Below are positions 25,304-33,432 of a DNA stretch of 64,000 bases, in pieces. The DNA comes from DAOUKH01 sp965207995. GTDB taxonomy: Bacteria; Chloroflexota; Dehalococcoidia; SHYB01. Below the pieces are notes generated by a model. That model saw only the letters and a list, made by a program, of their open reading frames with translations, did no database searches and was not told the origin of the DNA. The position numbers were made by a program, and so were the translations under genes. The DNA lies in the NCBI GenBank assembly GCA_965207995.1, contig OZ242299.1, positions 744,001 to 808,000 of the forward strand, given 5' to 3'. How positions within the stretch are numbered: position 1 is the stretch's first letter; every line of letters starts with the position of its first letter.

Positions 25304-27625
25304 CTACCGCCGCTGCGGCCGAGGGCCCCGATCGCGATCACGGGGGCCGCGGTCGCGGTCGCCGCCCCGGTCGCGCATGGGAGGTCGCGGGCCGCGGCCG
25401 TTGCCGCCGCCGCGGGGCGGGCCGCCGCCGGAGCGGTTGCCGTAGGGCCGGGGGCCTCGATCGCGGTCGCGCGGGCCTCTGTCCCTGTCACGGTCGCGGT
25501 CTCCGCCGCTGGCGCCGTCGCGGACGCGCGCGCCGCCGGCCTCGAGGCCTTCGAGCACCGCTCGGCGGGAGAGGTTGATGCGGCCCATGCGGTCGATCTC
25601 GATCACCATGACGGTGACCTCGTCGCCGATGTTGACCACGTCCTCGACGGAGTTGACGCGGGACTCGGCAAGCTCGCTGATGTGGACCATCCCGTCCTTG
25701 CCGGGCAGTATCTCCACGAAGGCGCCGAAGTTCATCGTGCGCACGACCTTGCCGGTGTAGACCTCGCCGACCTCGACCTCCTTGGTCAGGCCCTCGATCA
25801 TCTCGATGGCCTTCTTCGCGCCGGCCTCGGAGCTCGAGCCGATGATGACGGTGCCGTCGTCTTCGATGTCGACGCTGGCGCCGGTCTGGTCTTGGATCGA
25901 GCGGATCATCTTGCCACCGGGGCCGATGACGACGCCGATCTTCTCGGGGTCGATCTTGATGCGGATCATGCGCGGAGCGTACTGGCTGAGCTCCGGCCTC
26001 GCCTCGGTGATGGCCTCGGCCATCTTGGCGAGGATGTGCATGCGGCCCGCATTGGCCTGTTCAAGGGCCTGCGCGATGACCGGGAAGGTGATGCCGGTCG
26101 ACTTGAGGTCCATCTGCAGGGCGGTGATGCCGTCCTTGGTGCCGGCAACCTTGAAGTCCATGTCGCCGAGGGCGTCTTCCCAGCCCAGGATGTCGCTGAG
26201 GACGGCGAACTGATCGGGCTCGTCGCCGACGACGAGGCCCATCGCCACGCCGGCGACGGGCTTCTTGATGGGCACGCCGGCGTCCATGAGTGAGAGGGTG
26301 CTGCCGCAGACGCTCGCCATCGAGGTGCTGCCGTTCGAGCTGAGCACCTCGGAGACGACGCGCAGGGCGTAGGGGAACTCGTCCTCGTCGGGCACCATGG
26401 GAAGGAGCGCCCGCTCGGCGAGCGCGCCGTGGCCGATCTCGCGGCGGCCGGAGCTGCCGATACGCTTGGCCTCGCCCGTCGAGTACGGCGGCATGTTGTA
26501 CTGGTGCATATACCGCTTGGTGTCCTCGATGCCGATGGTGTCGAGGCGCTGCTTCAGGCTCAGGGAGCCGAGGGTGGTGATGGTGAGGGCCTGCGTCTCG
26601 CCGCGGGTGAAGAGACCGCTGCCGTGGGTGCGAGGCAGCACGCCGACCTCGCAGGTGATGGGGCGGATCTCGTCCAAGCCGCGGCCGTCGAGGCGGACGC
26701 CCCGGCTGAGCACGCTCTTCCGCACTTGGCTTTTGAGGTGCGCCTCGAACTGCTTGCCCACGTCGGCGGGATCGAAGCGGTCGGCGAGTGCCGCCACCAC
26801 GCTCTTCTTGACCTCAGCCACGTCGGCGTCACGCTCGGCCTTGCGTCCCGGCTTGTAGAGCGCGGAGTCCAGCCGGTCGCCGGCGGCCTCGGCCACGGCG
26901 TCGGCGAGGTCCTCGGGCGCGGGCTCGGGGAGCTTGACCGTGAACTTCGGCTTCGCGGCGGCCTGCATCAGCTCTTCCTGGAGCTCGATGGTCTCCGCGT
27001 TCACGATCTGGGCCATCTTCATGCCCTGGAGCACGATCTCCTCGGAGACCTCGTTGGCGCCTGCTTCGACCATCACCACGGCATCGCGGGTGCCCGCGAC
27101 CATCAGGTCGAGGTCGCTTTCCTGCTGCTCCTGGAAGGTGGGGTTGGCCACCAGCTTGCCGTCGATGAAGCCGATGCGCGTCGCCGAGACGGGGCCGCCG
27201 AAGGGGATGTCGGAGATGGAGAGGGCGGCGGAGGCGCCGATGATCGCCAGGTGCTGCGGGTCGTGCTCCTGATCGGCGGAAAGAGTGGTGATAATGACCT
27301 GCAAGTCGGAGCGCATCCCCTTGGGGAAGAGGGGCCGCAGGGGACGGTCGGTCAGCCGCATGGTGAGGATGGCCTCTTGCGTGGGCCGTCCCTCGCGCCG
27401 GAAGAAGCTTCCCGGGATGCGCCCGACGGCGTAGAGCCGCTCCTCGAAATCGATGGTGAGGGGGAAGAAGTCGATCCCCTCCCTGGGCGTTCCGGCGACG
27501 GCGGTAACCAGCAAGATCGTGTCACCCTGGCGCACCGTTACCGCGCCGTTGGCCTGGCCGGCCAGCCGTCCCGTTTCCAAAATCAGCGGTCGGCCGGCGA
27601 TCTCTCGTTCAACGGTATGAGACAT
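25304..27625 (-). CDS. pnp: Polyribonucleotide nucleotidyltransferase
   Basis: 773 residues. It degrades RNA 3' to 5' by phosphorolysis as a trimeric ring. Two RNase PH domains are present (the second with RREIGHGALAERALLP), then a KH domain with VVIGPGGKMIRSI and an S1 domain with VYTGKVVRTMNFGAFVEI. The last about 70 residues are an unusual Arg/Gly/Asp/Pro tail (repeated RDRDRGPR) that probably binds RNA and is likely disordered. It lies downstream of rpsO, the classical rpsO-pnp arrangement, with a hairpin between them. Confidence 0.96.
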   Translation of the reverse strand: MSHTVEREIAGRPLILETGRLAGQANGAVTVRQGDTILLVTAVAGTPREGIDFFPLTIDFEERLYAVGRIPGSFFRREGRPTQEAILTMRLTDRPLRPLFPKGMRSDLQVIITTLSADQEHDPQHLAIIGASAALSISDIPFGGPVSATRIGFIDGKLVANPTFQEQQESDLDLMVAGTRDAVVMVEAGANEVSEEIVLQGMKMAQIVNAETIELQEELMQAAAKPKFTVKLPEPAPEDLADAVAEAAGDRLDSALYKPGRKAERDADVAEVKKSVVAALADRFDPADVGKQFEAHLKSQVRKSVLSRGVRLDGRGLDEIRPITCEVGVLPRTHGSGLFTRGETQALTITTLGSLSLKQRLDTIGIEDTKRYMHQYNMPPYSTGEAKRIGSSGRREIGHGALAERALLPMVPDEDEFPYALRVVSEVLSSNGSTSMASVCGSTLSLMDAGVPIKKPVAGVAMGLVVGDEPDQFAVLSDILGWEDALGDMDFKVAGTKDGITALQMDLKSTGITFPVIAQALEQANAGRMHILAKMAEAITEARPELSQYAPRMIRIKIDPEKIGVVIGPGGKMIRSIQDQTGASVDIEDDGTVIIGSSSEAGAKKAIEMIEGLTKEVEVGEVYTGKVVRTMNFGAFVEILPGKDGMVHISELAESRVNSVEDVVNIGDEVTVMVIEIDRMGRINLSRRAVLEGLEAGGARVRDGASGGDRDRDRDRGPRDRDRGPRPYGNRSGGGPPRGGGNGRGPRPPMRDRGGDRDRGPRDRDRGPRPQRR

Positions 27626-27664
27626 GCGAAAACATTCCTTCCTGAGGGGAGGGGCGAATCAGGT

Positions 27665-27699
27665 GAAAAGAAGAAGACCCCGCAATCGGAGCGAGGTCT
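27665..27699 (-). terminator. Hairpin between rpsO and pnp
   Basis: On the minus strand AGACCTCGC pairs with GCGGGGTCT across a 7-base loop (27675-27699), then TTCTTCTTTTC follows. It begins at the rpsO stop codon. It may terminate partially, or serve as the processing site known in rpsO-pnp transcripts of other bacteria. Confidence 0.6.
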
Positions 27700-27961
27700 A
27701 TCTCCGGAGACCGAGCCGCTGAATGAGCGTCCGGTACCGACCTACGTCCTCTTTGTGGACGTAGCGGAGCAGCCGACGGCGCCGCCCAACCATTTTGAAT
27801 AGGCCGCGCCGTGAATGGTGGTCCTGGCGATGCTGGCGCAAGTGATCGGTGATGTCGTTGATCCGCTGCGTCAGAATCGCGACTTGCACTTCCGCTGAGC
27901 CCGTGTCACCGTCATGGCGCTGGTACTCTTTGAGGACCTCTTCTTTCTTCCCTTTGTCCAA
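27698..27961 (-). CDS. rpsO: 30S ribosomal protein S15
   Basis: 87 residues, full length. It binds 16S rRNA early in small-subunit assembly. Family text is clear: GSAEVQVAILTQRINDITDH, then SRRGLFKMVGRRRRLLRYV. The start codon appears to be TTG 27961, with GGGAG close before it. An extended -10 element lies 46 bases upstream. Confidence 0.96.
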   Translation of the reverse strand: MDKGKKEEVLKEYQRHDGDTGSAEVQVAILTQRINDITDHLRQHRQDHHSRRGLFKMVGRRRRLLRYVHKEDVGRYRTLIQRLGLRR

Positions 27962-28006
27962 CTACTCCCGCACCTTGCGTACTGCTTCAGATTTTTCTTC
28001 GCCGCG

Positions 28007-28015
28007 ATTATACCA
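28007..28015 (-). promoter_or_regulatory. Extended -10 promoter of rpsO-pnp
   Basis: On the minus strand TGGTATAAT is a perfect TGnTATAAT. Transcription would start near 28000, about 40 bases before the rpsO start. Confidence 0.6.
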
Positions 28016-28125
28016 CAAGCCGCCGGTATTTCTCTGTCGCCTTCCCCGGGGAAGGTGAGGAAATGCGCCCCCTCCGCGGGCCCTCGCTCCGCCCCGCGGA
28101 GGAGGCCTCCGCGCAAGCTCGCCGC

Positions 28126-28278
28126 GGCAACGGCCCTGTCTCCCGCGCGTCCGCAATTCGGGCCGCTCCCGCCGCCCGCCGGGGCAATGGGCCCTGCCTC
28201 TCGCGCGTCCGCGGGGCAATTCCGGCCGCTCCCCGGCACACGCCGGGACAGTGGGCGCATCTCCTACGCGTCCGCAGG
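28126..28278. repeat. GC-rich imperfect tandem repeat, about 2.5 units of 56-64 bases
   Basis: Units begin near 28126, 28182 and 28246. They share GGCAA(C/T)GG..CCCTG(T/C)CTC, CGCGCGTCCGC and GGCCGCTCCC. It is part of the 1.1-kb gene-free stretch between rpsO and pstC (27962-29064). Confidence 0.6.
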
Positions 28279-28301
28279 TGACGCTTTCCGTATCCCGGCC
28301 A

Positions 28302-28315
28302 AGAACGTACGTTCT
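28302..28315. promoter_or_regulatory. Perfect 14-base palindrome resembling a GAAC-N4-GTTC LexA box
   Basis: AGAACGTACGTTCT. The core fits the GAACnnnnGTTC consensus known for LexA in Gram-positive bacteria and Actinobacteria. No SOS gene starts beside it, so the assignment is tentative. Confidence 0.35.
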
Positions 28316-28510
28316 GACATGATGGTAGCGCCGCGCTGCGGGCGTGTCAAGCGAGCGGTGGCGCGGGGCCGTGAGCGATCGTCGCCGAGATGTGGCGCAA
28401 CCGTCGTGGAAATGCGGTGACGATAGCGTAGCCGCCGGCAAATCGTGACAAGATCGCGGCCAACACCGTCCCGCCCAACGCCGCGCAACAGAGTAGCCGG
28501 TGTCCCAAAC

Positions 28511-28628
28511 GCTCACGAGCGCTCACGAACGTTCACCAACGTTCACCAATTCCGCCGGCGGCCAACAGAAGTGGTCCGCGCCGAAAGCGCTCACGAACGT
28601 TCACCAACGCTCACGAACGTCCACGAGA
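28511..28628. repeat. Array of a 10-base repeat, two blocks of four
   Basis: Block one (28511-28550) is four contiguous units of the form GCTCACGAAC / GTTCACCAAC with an exact 10-base period. After 38 unrelated bases, block two (28589-28628) has four more. The period equals about one helical turn. A reverse-oriented relative lies at 36799-36885. Confidence 0.8.
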
Positions 28629-28675
28629 GAGGCCGCACCGCGCGGCCTTGGACCTTTGTGTAACTGGCGCCGGCG

Positions 28676-28995
28676 GCTCAGGGGACGTTGGCGCTCCCCT
28701 CCCGGCCCCCGCCCTCACCCCAACCCTCTCCCGCCGGGAGAGGGTGAAGACCACCCGCGCCGCCCCTCCGGCGCGCCTGACGGGGTGTGCCCGATCTCAA
28801 ATCTTCCCCAAAGGCGGAGAGGTTTAAGGCGCTCCCGTAGAGGGGACGTTGGCGCTCCCTCCTGGCCCCCACCCTCACCCCAACCCTCTCCCGGCGGGAG
28901 AGGGTGAAGACCACCCCGCCCGGGCCCTCTCTCAGTCTCTCCCAGAGGGAGAGAGGTTTGGAGGTAGTCTCTCCCAGACGGGGGAGAGGTTTGGG
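28676..28995. repeat. Cluster of REP-like palindromes upstream of pstC
   Basis: Two type-2 elements in reverse orientation (near 28684-28752 and 28850-28909, each with GACGTTGGCGCTCCC... and CTCTCCCG(C)CGGGAGAGGG) alternate with type-1 pieces (CTTCCCCAAAGGCGGAGAGG near 28802; CTCTCCCAGAGGGAGAGAGG near 28935; CTCTCCCAGACGGGGGAGAG near 28968). Confidence 0.75.
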
Positions 28996-29012
28996 GGGCT
29001 CCGGCGAGAAGA

Positions 29013-29051
29013 TTAACGCGGTCTTAGACGGATGTTAACACTCCGTTAACG
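29013..29051 (+). promoter_or_regulatory. Pho-box-like element: four TTAACA hexamers at 11-base spacing
   Basis: TTAACG (29013), TTAGAC (29024), TTAACA (29035) and TTAACG (29046) are each separated by exactly five bases. This matches the direct-repeat operator of PhoP/PhoB-type response regulators and stands directly before pstC. A weak -10 candidate TACCGT lies at 29061. Confidence 0.75.
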
Positions 29052-29064
29052 CGGCGCTCCTACC

Positions 29065-30045
29065 GTGGGTGGAGCTTCGGCTCGCGGAGGTCACGCGCTG
29101 GCTACGGACTCCACTCCCATCGGCGAGGCATTCCGGTCGTCGCACGCGGCGGAGTGGAAGCGGTCGAAGCGCACCTGGGAAGAGACGGTCATCCCCAAGA
29201 TTCTGCTGGGGATGGGGCTGATATCGGTCCTCACCACCATCGGCATCGTCGTCTCCCTGTTGACCGAGGCGATCAGCTTCTTCCGCGAGGTCTCGCTCGC
29301 CGACTTCCTCTTCGACACCCGTTGGACGCCCCGGTTCATCCCCCAAGCGTTCGGCATCTGGCCACTCATCACCGGCACACTGATGGTCTCGGCCATCGCG
29401 GCGGCGTTCGCCTTGCCGGTGGGGCTGCTGACGGCGATCTTCCTGGCCGAGTACGCCCCGGAACGGCTGCGGCGGACGATCAAGCCGGTCCTCGAAGTGC
29501 TGGCCGGCGTGCCGACGGTGGTGTACGGCTTCTTCGCCCTCACCTTCGTCACGCCGGAGATCGTCCGGTTCCTCTTTGCCGATGCCAACATCTTCAACGC
29601 GCTCTCGGCGGGGCTCGTTGTCGGGGTGATGATCATCCCCATGGTGGCCTCGATCAGCGAGGACGCGATGATCTCGGTGCCGCAGGCGCTGCGGAACGGG
29701 GCCTACGCGCTGGGCGCCACCAAGTTCGAGACCGCCGTCCGCGTGGTGGTGCCCGCGGCGCTTTCGGGCATCATCGCCGCCTTCATCCTGGCCATCTCGC
29801 GGGCCGTCGGCGAGACGATGATCGTGACCCTCGCCGCCGGCGCCACGCCCAACGTCACCGCCACCCCGCTCGACAGCGTGCAGACGATGACCGCCTACAT
29901 GGTGCAGACAAGCATGGGTGAAGCGCCGCACGGCACGATCGAGTTCAAGACGCTCTTCGCCGTCGGCCTCGTGCTCTTCGTCATCACGCTGGGAATGAAC
30001 ATCTTCGGCCACTTCATCGTGCGGCGGTTCAGGGAGAGCTACTAG
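29065..30045 (+). CDS. pstC: Phosphate ABC transporter permease PstC
   Basis: About 315-326 residues, six transmembrane helices. It is one half of the inner-membrane channel of the high-affinity phosphate transporter. Typical text: the first helix ILLGMGLISVLTTIGIVVSL, VLAGVPTVVYGFFAL, and the ABC-docking EAA-like loop ALGATKFETAVRVVVP followed by ISRAVGETMIV. The start is uncertain. GTG 29065 is the only standard start codon before the first helix, but it overlaps the promoter. GGAGGT at 29086-29091 sits six bases before an in-frame CTG at 29098, which may be the real start. It is the first gene of pstC-pstA-pstB-phoU, preceded by a Pho-box-like element. Confidence 0.93.
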   Translation: MGGASARGGHALATDSTPIGEAFRSSHAAEWKRSKRTWEETVIPKILLGMGLISVLTTIGIVVSLLTEAISFFREVSLADFLFDTRWTPRFIPQAFGIWPLITGTLMVSAIAAAFALPVGLLTAIFLAEYAPERLRRTIKPVLEVLAGVPTVVYGFFALTFVTPEIVRFLFADANIFNALSAGLVVGVMIIPMVASISEDAMISVPQALRNGAYALGATKFETAVRVVVPAALSGIIAAFILAISRAVGETMIVTLAAGATPNVTATPLDSVQTMTAYMVQTSMGEAPHGTIEFKTLFAVGLVLFVITLGMNIFGHFIVRRFRESY

Positions 30046-30959
30046 TGGCGTTCAGCACGATCGGCGCGACCGCCGGCATGGGGGCGAACCTCTCATCGAG
30101 GAAGCTCCAGGGCCGGCTCTTCCTGACGCTGGCGATCATCGCCACCGGTATCGGCATCGTGGTGCTGGCGACGCTGCTGATCGACGTCTCGACCGACGGC
30201 TTCCCGCGCCTGAGCTGGGACTTCATCACCAGCTATCCCTCGCGGTTCGCCGAGCGCGCGGGCATTCTTTCCGCCCTCATGGGGACCGTGTGGGTGATGG
30301 CCTTCACCGCGCTCTTCTCCTTCCCGCTGGGCGTGGGGACGGCGCTCTACCTCGAGCACTACGCTCCCAAGAACCGGTTCACCGACATCATCCAGACCAA
30401 CATCGCCAACCTCGCGGGGGTCCCCTCGATCGTCTACGGCATTCTCGGGCTCACCGTCTTCGTGCGGTGGTTCGCCCTCGACCGCAGCGTGCTCGCCGGC
30501 GCCCTGACGATGACGCTGCTCATCCTCCCGATCACGATCATCGCGTCGCGGGAGGCGATCCGGGCGGTGCCGAACTCGCTGGTCACCGCGGCCTACGGTC
30601 TTGGGGCAACGAAGTGGCAGGTGATGCAGACGACCATCCTGCCCTACGCCTTCCCGGGCATCCTGACGGGGACGATCCTCTCGATGTCGCGGGCCATCGG
30701 CGAGACGGCGCCGCTCCTCATCATGGGGGCGCTGACCTTCATCGCCTTCGTTCCCGGCAGCGACGGATTCTGGCAGGGCCCGCTTGACCCCTTCACCGTG
30801 CTCCCGATTCAGATCTTCAACTGGGCATCGCGCCCGCAGACCGCGTTCTTGGAGACGGCGGCGGCGGGCATCGTGGTGCTCCTCATCGTCCTGCTGGCTA
30901 TGAACTCGCTCGCCATTTTCCTGAGGAACAAGTACCAGAAGCGCGTGCAGGACGCATAG
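30045..30959 (+). CDS. pstA: Phosphate ABC transporter permease PstA
   Basis: 304 residues. GTG 30045 overlaps the last base of the pstC stop, indicating coupling. It is the second membrane subunit, with helices such as LFLTLAIIATGIGIVVLATL, the conserved IANLAGVPSIVYGILGL, and the docking loop AYGLGATKWQVMQTTILP followed by SRAIGETAPLL. Both permeases are complete, so the channel is a normal PstC-PstA heterodimer. Confidence 0.95.
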   Translation: MAFSTIGATAGMGANLSSRKLQGRLFLTLAIIATGIGIVVLATLLIDVSTDGFPRLSWDFITSYPSRFAERAGILSALMGTVWVMAFTALFSFPLGVGTALYLEHYAPKNRFTDIIQTNIANLAGVPSIVYGILGLTVFVRWFALDRSVLAGALTMTLLILPITIIASREAIRAVPNSLVTAAYGLGATKWQVMQTTILPYAFPGILTGTILSMSRAIGETAPLLIMGALTFIAFVPGSDGFWQGPLDPFTVLPIQIFNWASRPQTAFLETAAAGIVVLLIVLLAMNSLAIFLRNKYQKRVQDA

Positions 30960-30988
30960 CGCCGCAGGCGCGCAAGGCAGGGGGTAGA

Positions 30989-31867
30989 ATGACGACACAA
31001 GAACAAACGGCGGCGCCAGCAGCCCCCGTGAATGGACCGGTCTCCATTAGCCTGCCAACGGACATCCGCGAAGAGACGAGCGAGAGGACCTCGGAAGAGG
31101 AGCTGATCGCGCTCGAAACGAAGTCGCTGGACATGTATTACGGCGACCATCAGGCGCTGGAAGACATCAACATGCGGCTCGCGGCAAAGAAGATCATCGC
31201 GATCATCGGGCCTTCAGGCTGCGGCAAGAGCACCCTGCTCCGCGTCTTCAACCGGATGAACGAGCTGATCCCCGGCGCGCGCATCGAAGGACAGGTGCTG
31301 TTCAACGGCCAGGACCTCTACGACCCATCCGTGGACGCCACCGAGGTCCGGTTCCGCGTCGGGATGGTATTCCAGAAGCCGAACCCGTTCCCCAAGTCGA
31401 TCTACGACAACGTCGCCTTCGGGCCGCGCATCAACGGCTACAAGGGCGACATGGACGAGCTCGTCGAGCGGTCGTTGGTCGGCGCGGGGCTGTGGGAAGA
31501 GGTGAAGGACCGCCTGAAGACGAACGCACAGGACCTCTCCGGCGGGCAGCAGCAGCGCCTCTGCATCGCGCGGGCCATCGCCGTCGAGCCCGAGGTCATC
31601 CTGATGGACGAGCCCTGCTCGGCGCTCGACCCCGCGGCCACACTGAAGATCGAAGACCTGATGCAGGAGATCGTGTCGGACTACACGATCCTCATCGTCA
31701 CGCACAACATGCAGCAGGCGGCACGAGTCTCGGACTACACAGCGTTCATGTCGACCGAGGGCGGCGGCAAGCCCGGAAAACTGATAGAGTTCGGGCCCAA
31801 GGACGAAATCTTCACCAACCCGAGGGACCAGCGGACACAGGACTACATCACGGGGCGGTTCGGATGA
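30989..31867 (+). CDS. pstB: Phosphate ABC transporter ATP-binding protein PstB
   Basis: 292 residues. ATPase of the phosphate transporter, with Walker A GPSGCGKST, the PstB hallmark VFNRMNEL just after it, signature LSGGQQQR, Walker B VILMDEPCSALDP and the switch His in VTHNMQQA. About 45 extra acidic residues precede the usual PstB start. It overlaps phoU by 4 bases. Confidence 0.96.
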   Translation: MTTQEQTAAPAAPVNGPVSISLPTDIREETSERTSEEELIALETKSLDMYYGDHQALEDINMRLAAKKIIAIIGPSGCGKSTLLRVFNRMNELIPGARIEGQVLFNGQDLYDPSVDATEVRFRVGMVFQKPNPFPKSIYDNVAFGPRINGYKGDMDELVERSLVGAGLWEEVKDRLKTNAQDLSGGQQQRLCIARAIAVEPEVILMDEPCSALDPAATLKIEDLMQEIVSDYTILIVTHNMQQAARVSDYTAFMSTEGGGKPGKLIEFGPKDEIFTNPRDQRTQDYITGRFG

Positions 31868-32547
31868 CTATCGAGCAGCCGAAAACGAGAGTCGGCTTCG
31901 AGCACGACCTGCAAGACCTGCAGGACCAAGTGCTCGCGCTCGGCAGCATGGTCGAGAAGGCCGTGGTCAAGTCCCTCGAGGCGCTGAAGCAGCAGGACAT
32001 CGGGCTGGCCCGCCGCGTGGTGCAAGAGGACAACCTAATCAACGAGCAGCGCTTCGCCATCGAGGAGAAGTGCATCCACCTCCTGGCGACGCAGCAGCCG
32101 ATGGCCATCGACCTGCGCACCATCGTCGCCGTGCTGCAGATGGCGGTCGACCTGGAGCGCATGGGCGACCACGCCGAGGGGATCGGACGGATCACGGTGC
32201 TGATCGGCGACCAGCCGCTCATCAAGCCGCTGGTGGACATCCCGCGCATGGCGACGCTGGCGCTCGACATGCTGCGCCGGTCGCTCGACGCCTTCCTGGA
32301 ACGCGACATCGAAAAGGCGAAGCAGGTCTGCCTCGACGACGACGAGGTGGACGACCTGCACGACCAGGTCTACAACGAGCTGCTGACCTACATGCTCCGC
32401 GACCCGCGGAACATCACGCAGGCGACGTACCTGACGTGGGTCGCGCACAACCTCGAACGCATCGCCGACCGCTGCACCAACATCTGCGAGCAGGTCGTGT
32501 TCGTGGAAACGGGCAGGCGGGAGCAGCTCGGCGCCAGCAAGTACTAA
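31864..32547 (+). CDS. phoU: Phosphate transport system regulator PhoU
   Basis: 227 residues, starting in the pstB stop (ATGA). Two PhoU three-helix bundles carry the metal-binding E/D motifs, VDLERMGDHAEGI in the first and AHNLERIADRCTNI in the second. In known systems PhoU links PstB to the PhoR kinase and represses the Pho regulon when phosphate is plentiful. No phoR/phoB pair lies in this window. Confidence 0.95.
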   Translation: MTIEQPKTRVGFEHDLQDLQDQVLALGSMVEKAVVKSLEALKQQDIGLARRVVQEDNLINEQRFAIEEKCIHLLATQQPMAIDLRTIVAVLQMAVDLERMGDHAEGIGRITVLIGDQPLIKPLVDIPRMATLALDMLRRSLDAFLERDIEKAKQVCLDDDEVDDLHDQVYNELLTYMLRDPRNITQATYLTWVAHNLERIADRCTNICEQVVFVETGRREQLGASKY

Positions 32548-32562
32548 CGCCGGGCGGGCCGT

Positions 32563-33117
32563 TCAGGAAACGGTCTGCAGCTCGATGTGCTGACCCAGAG
32601 TCAGCAGCCCCGTGGCCGCGAGGTCGGTCTTCACGAACGCCTGCATGAGGACGTCCGTGTCGTCGAGGCCGGCGTTCGGCCTGCCCGGCGTGAAGACGCC
32701 GGAGACCTCGATGCGGCCGGAGAGCGCGCCCCCGCCCAGGATACGGAGGCGTTCGATGGTCGCCTGCCATGCCGCCGGTGTGGGGTAGCGGATTCCGAAG
32801 TGGGGCGCGAGCTGGGGGCGCTCGGCGAGCAGCGCCCGGTAGGAGGACTCGGCGGCGGCAAGCTCGCCGGCTCCGGCGGCCCGGCGGAGCGCCTGCTCGA
32901 ACCGCCACTGCTCCGGAGTAACCTCGGAGGCGTAGAGGACGTTGTTGCGAAGGTCGGAGCTTTCGCCGTCGATCTTGGCGGCGAGCCAGGCCCCGCCGTT
33001 ATCGACAACGCGGCAGCCGAGGGTCTCGAAGAGCTGCGCGGCAAGGGCGCGCTCGCCGGGAGCGTAGACGAGCTCGACGTGGTTCAGGAGCCGTCCCTGG
33101 GCGTCAAGGATGTCCAC
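32563..33117 (-). CDS. Protein of unknown function, possible VOC-like fold
   Basis: 184 residues. The N-terminal stretch LLNHVELVYAPGERALAAQLFETLGC resembles the first beta-alpha unit of glyoxalase/VOC proteins, but the later part does not give a clear second module. It lies 9 bases after a stand-alone AsnC-type domain gene and is probably cotranscribed with it. It converges on phoU. Function unassigned. Confidence 0.65.
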   Translation of the reverse strand: MDILDAQGRLLNHVELVYAPGERALAAQLFETLGCRVVDNGGAWLAAKIDGESSDLRNNVLYASEVTPEQWRFEQALRRAAGAGELAAAESSYRALLAERPQLAPHFGIRYPTPAAWQATIERLRILGGGALSGRIEVSGVFTPGRPNAGLDDTDVLMQAFVKTDLAATGLLTLGQHIELQTVS

Positions 33118-33126
33118 CGCTCCGGC

Positions 33127-33366
33127 CTAGGCCCAGTCCGTCATGTCGACGGGGAGGCAGGTCACGGTGCGGGCGACGCCGGGCGTGGAGTGGACCGAAC
33201 TGGTCACGAGCTGCACGCCCTGGTAGCTGTCGGTCTCGACGACGGCGATGATGTCGTAGGGGCCGGTGATGAGATGGACTTCGGAGACGCTGTCGATCTT
33301 CTTGAGCGCCACGGCGACGGGCCGGGCCTTGCCGATAACGGCCTCTATCAGTACGTAGGAGCGCAT
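33127..33366 (-). CDS. Stand-alone Lrp/AsnC ligand-binding (RAM) domain protein
   Basis: 79 residues with no helix-turn-helix. The fold signature is clear: AYVLI-type first strand (SYVLIEAVIGKARPVAVAL), then EVHLITGPYDIIAVVET and the closing VTCLPV. Such single-domain proteins form the same beta-alpha-beta rings as full Lrp regulators and bind small ligands, or modulate partners. ATG 33366 follows GGAGG. Confidence 0.82.
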   Translation of the reverse strand: MRSYVLIEAVIGKARPVAVALKKIDSVSEVHLITGPYDIIAVVETDSYQGVQLVTSSVHSTPGVARTVTCLPVDMTDWA

Positions 33367-33432
33367 GGGCAGCCTCCGGCCGGTCGGAGTCTCCTCATTC
33401 TACTTGCCAATCGCTAGCGCCGCTATGCCGCG

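Noticed and set aside
24977..27802. Two long plus-strand frames opposite pnp and rpsO
   Set aside because: pnp and rpsO are unmistakable; the opposite frames lack motifs.
28511..28628. CRISPR array
   Set aside because: Units are 10 bases and contiguous, without unique spacers of constant length, and no cas gene lies in the window.
27871..28907. Several open frames in the rpsO-pstC gap
   Set aside because: Their translations are produced by the tandem repeats, the 10-base arrays and the REP palindromes; no ribosome sites or stable codon pattern.
27962..29064. tRNA or other standard RNA gene in the longest gap
   Set aside because: I looked for a T-loop GGTTCGAnTCC-type block and cloverleaf pairing and saw none.
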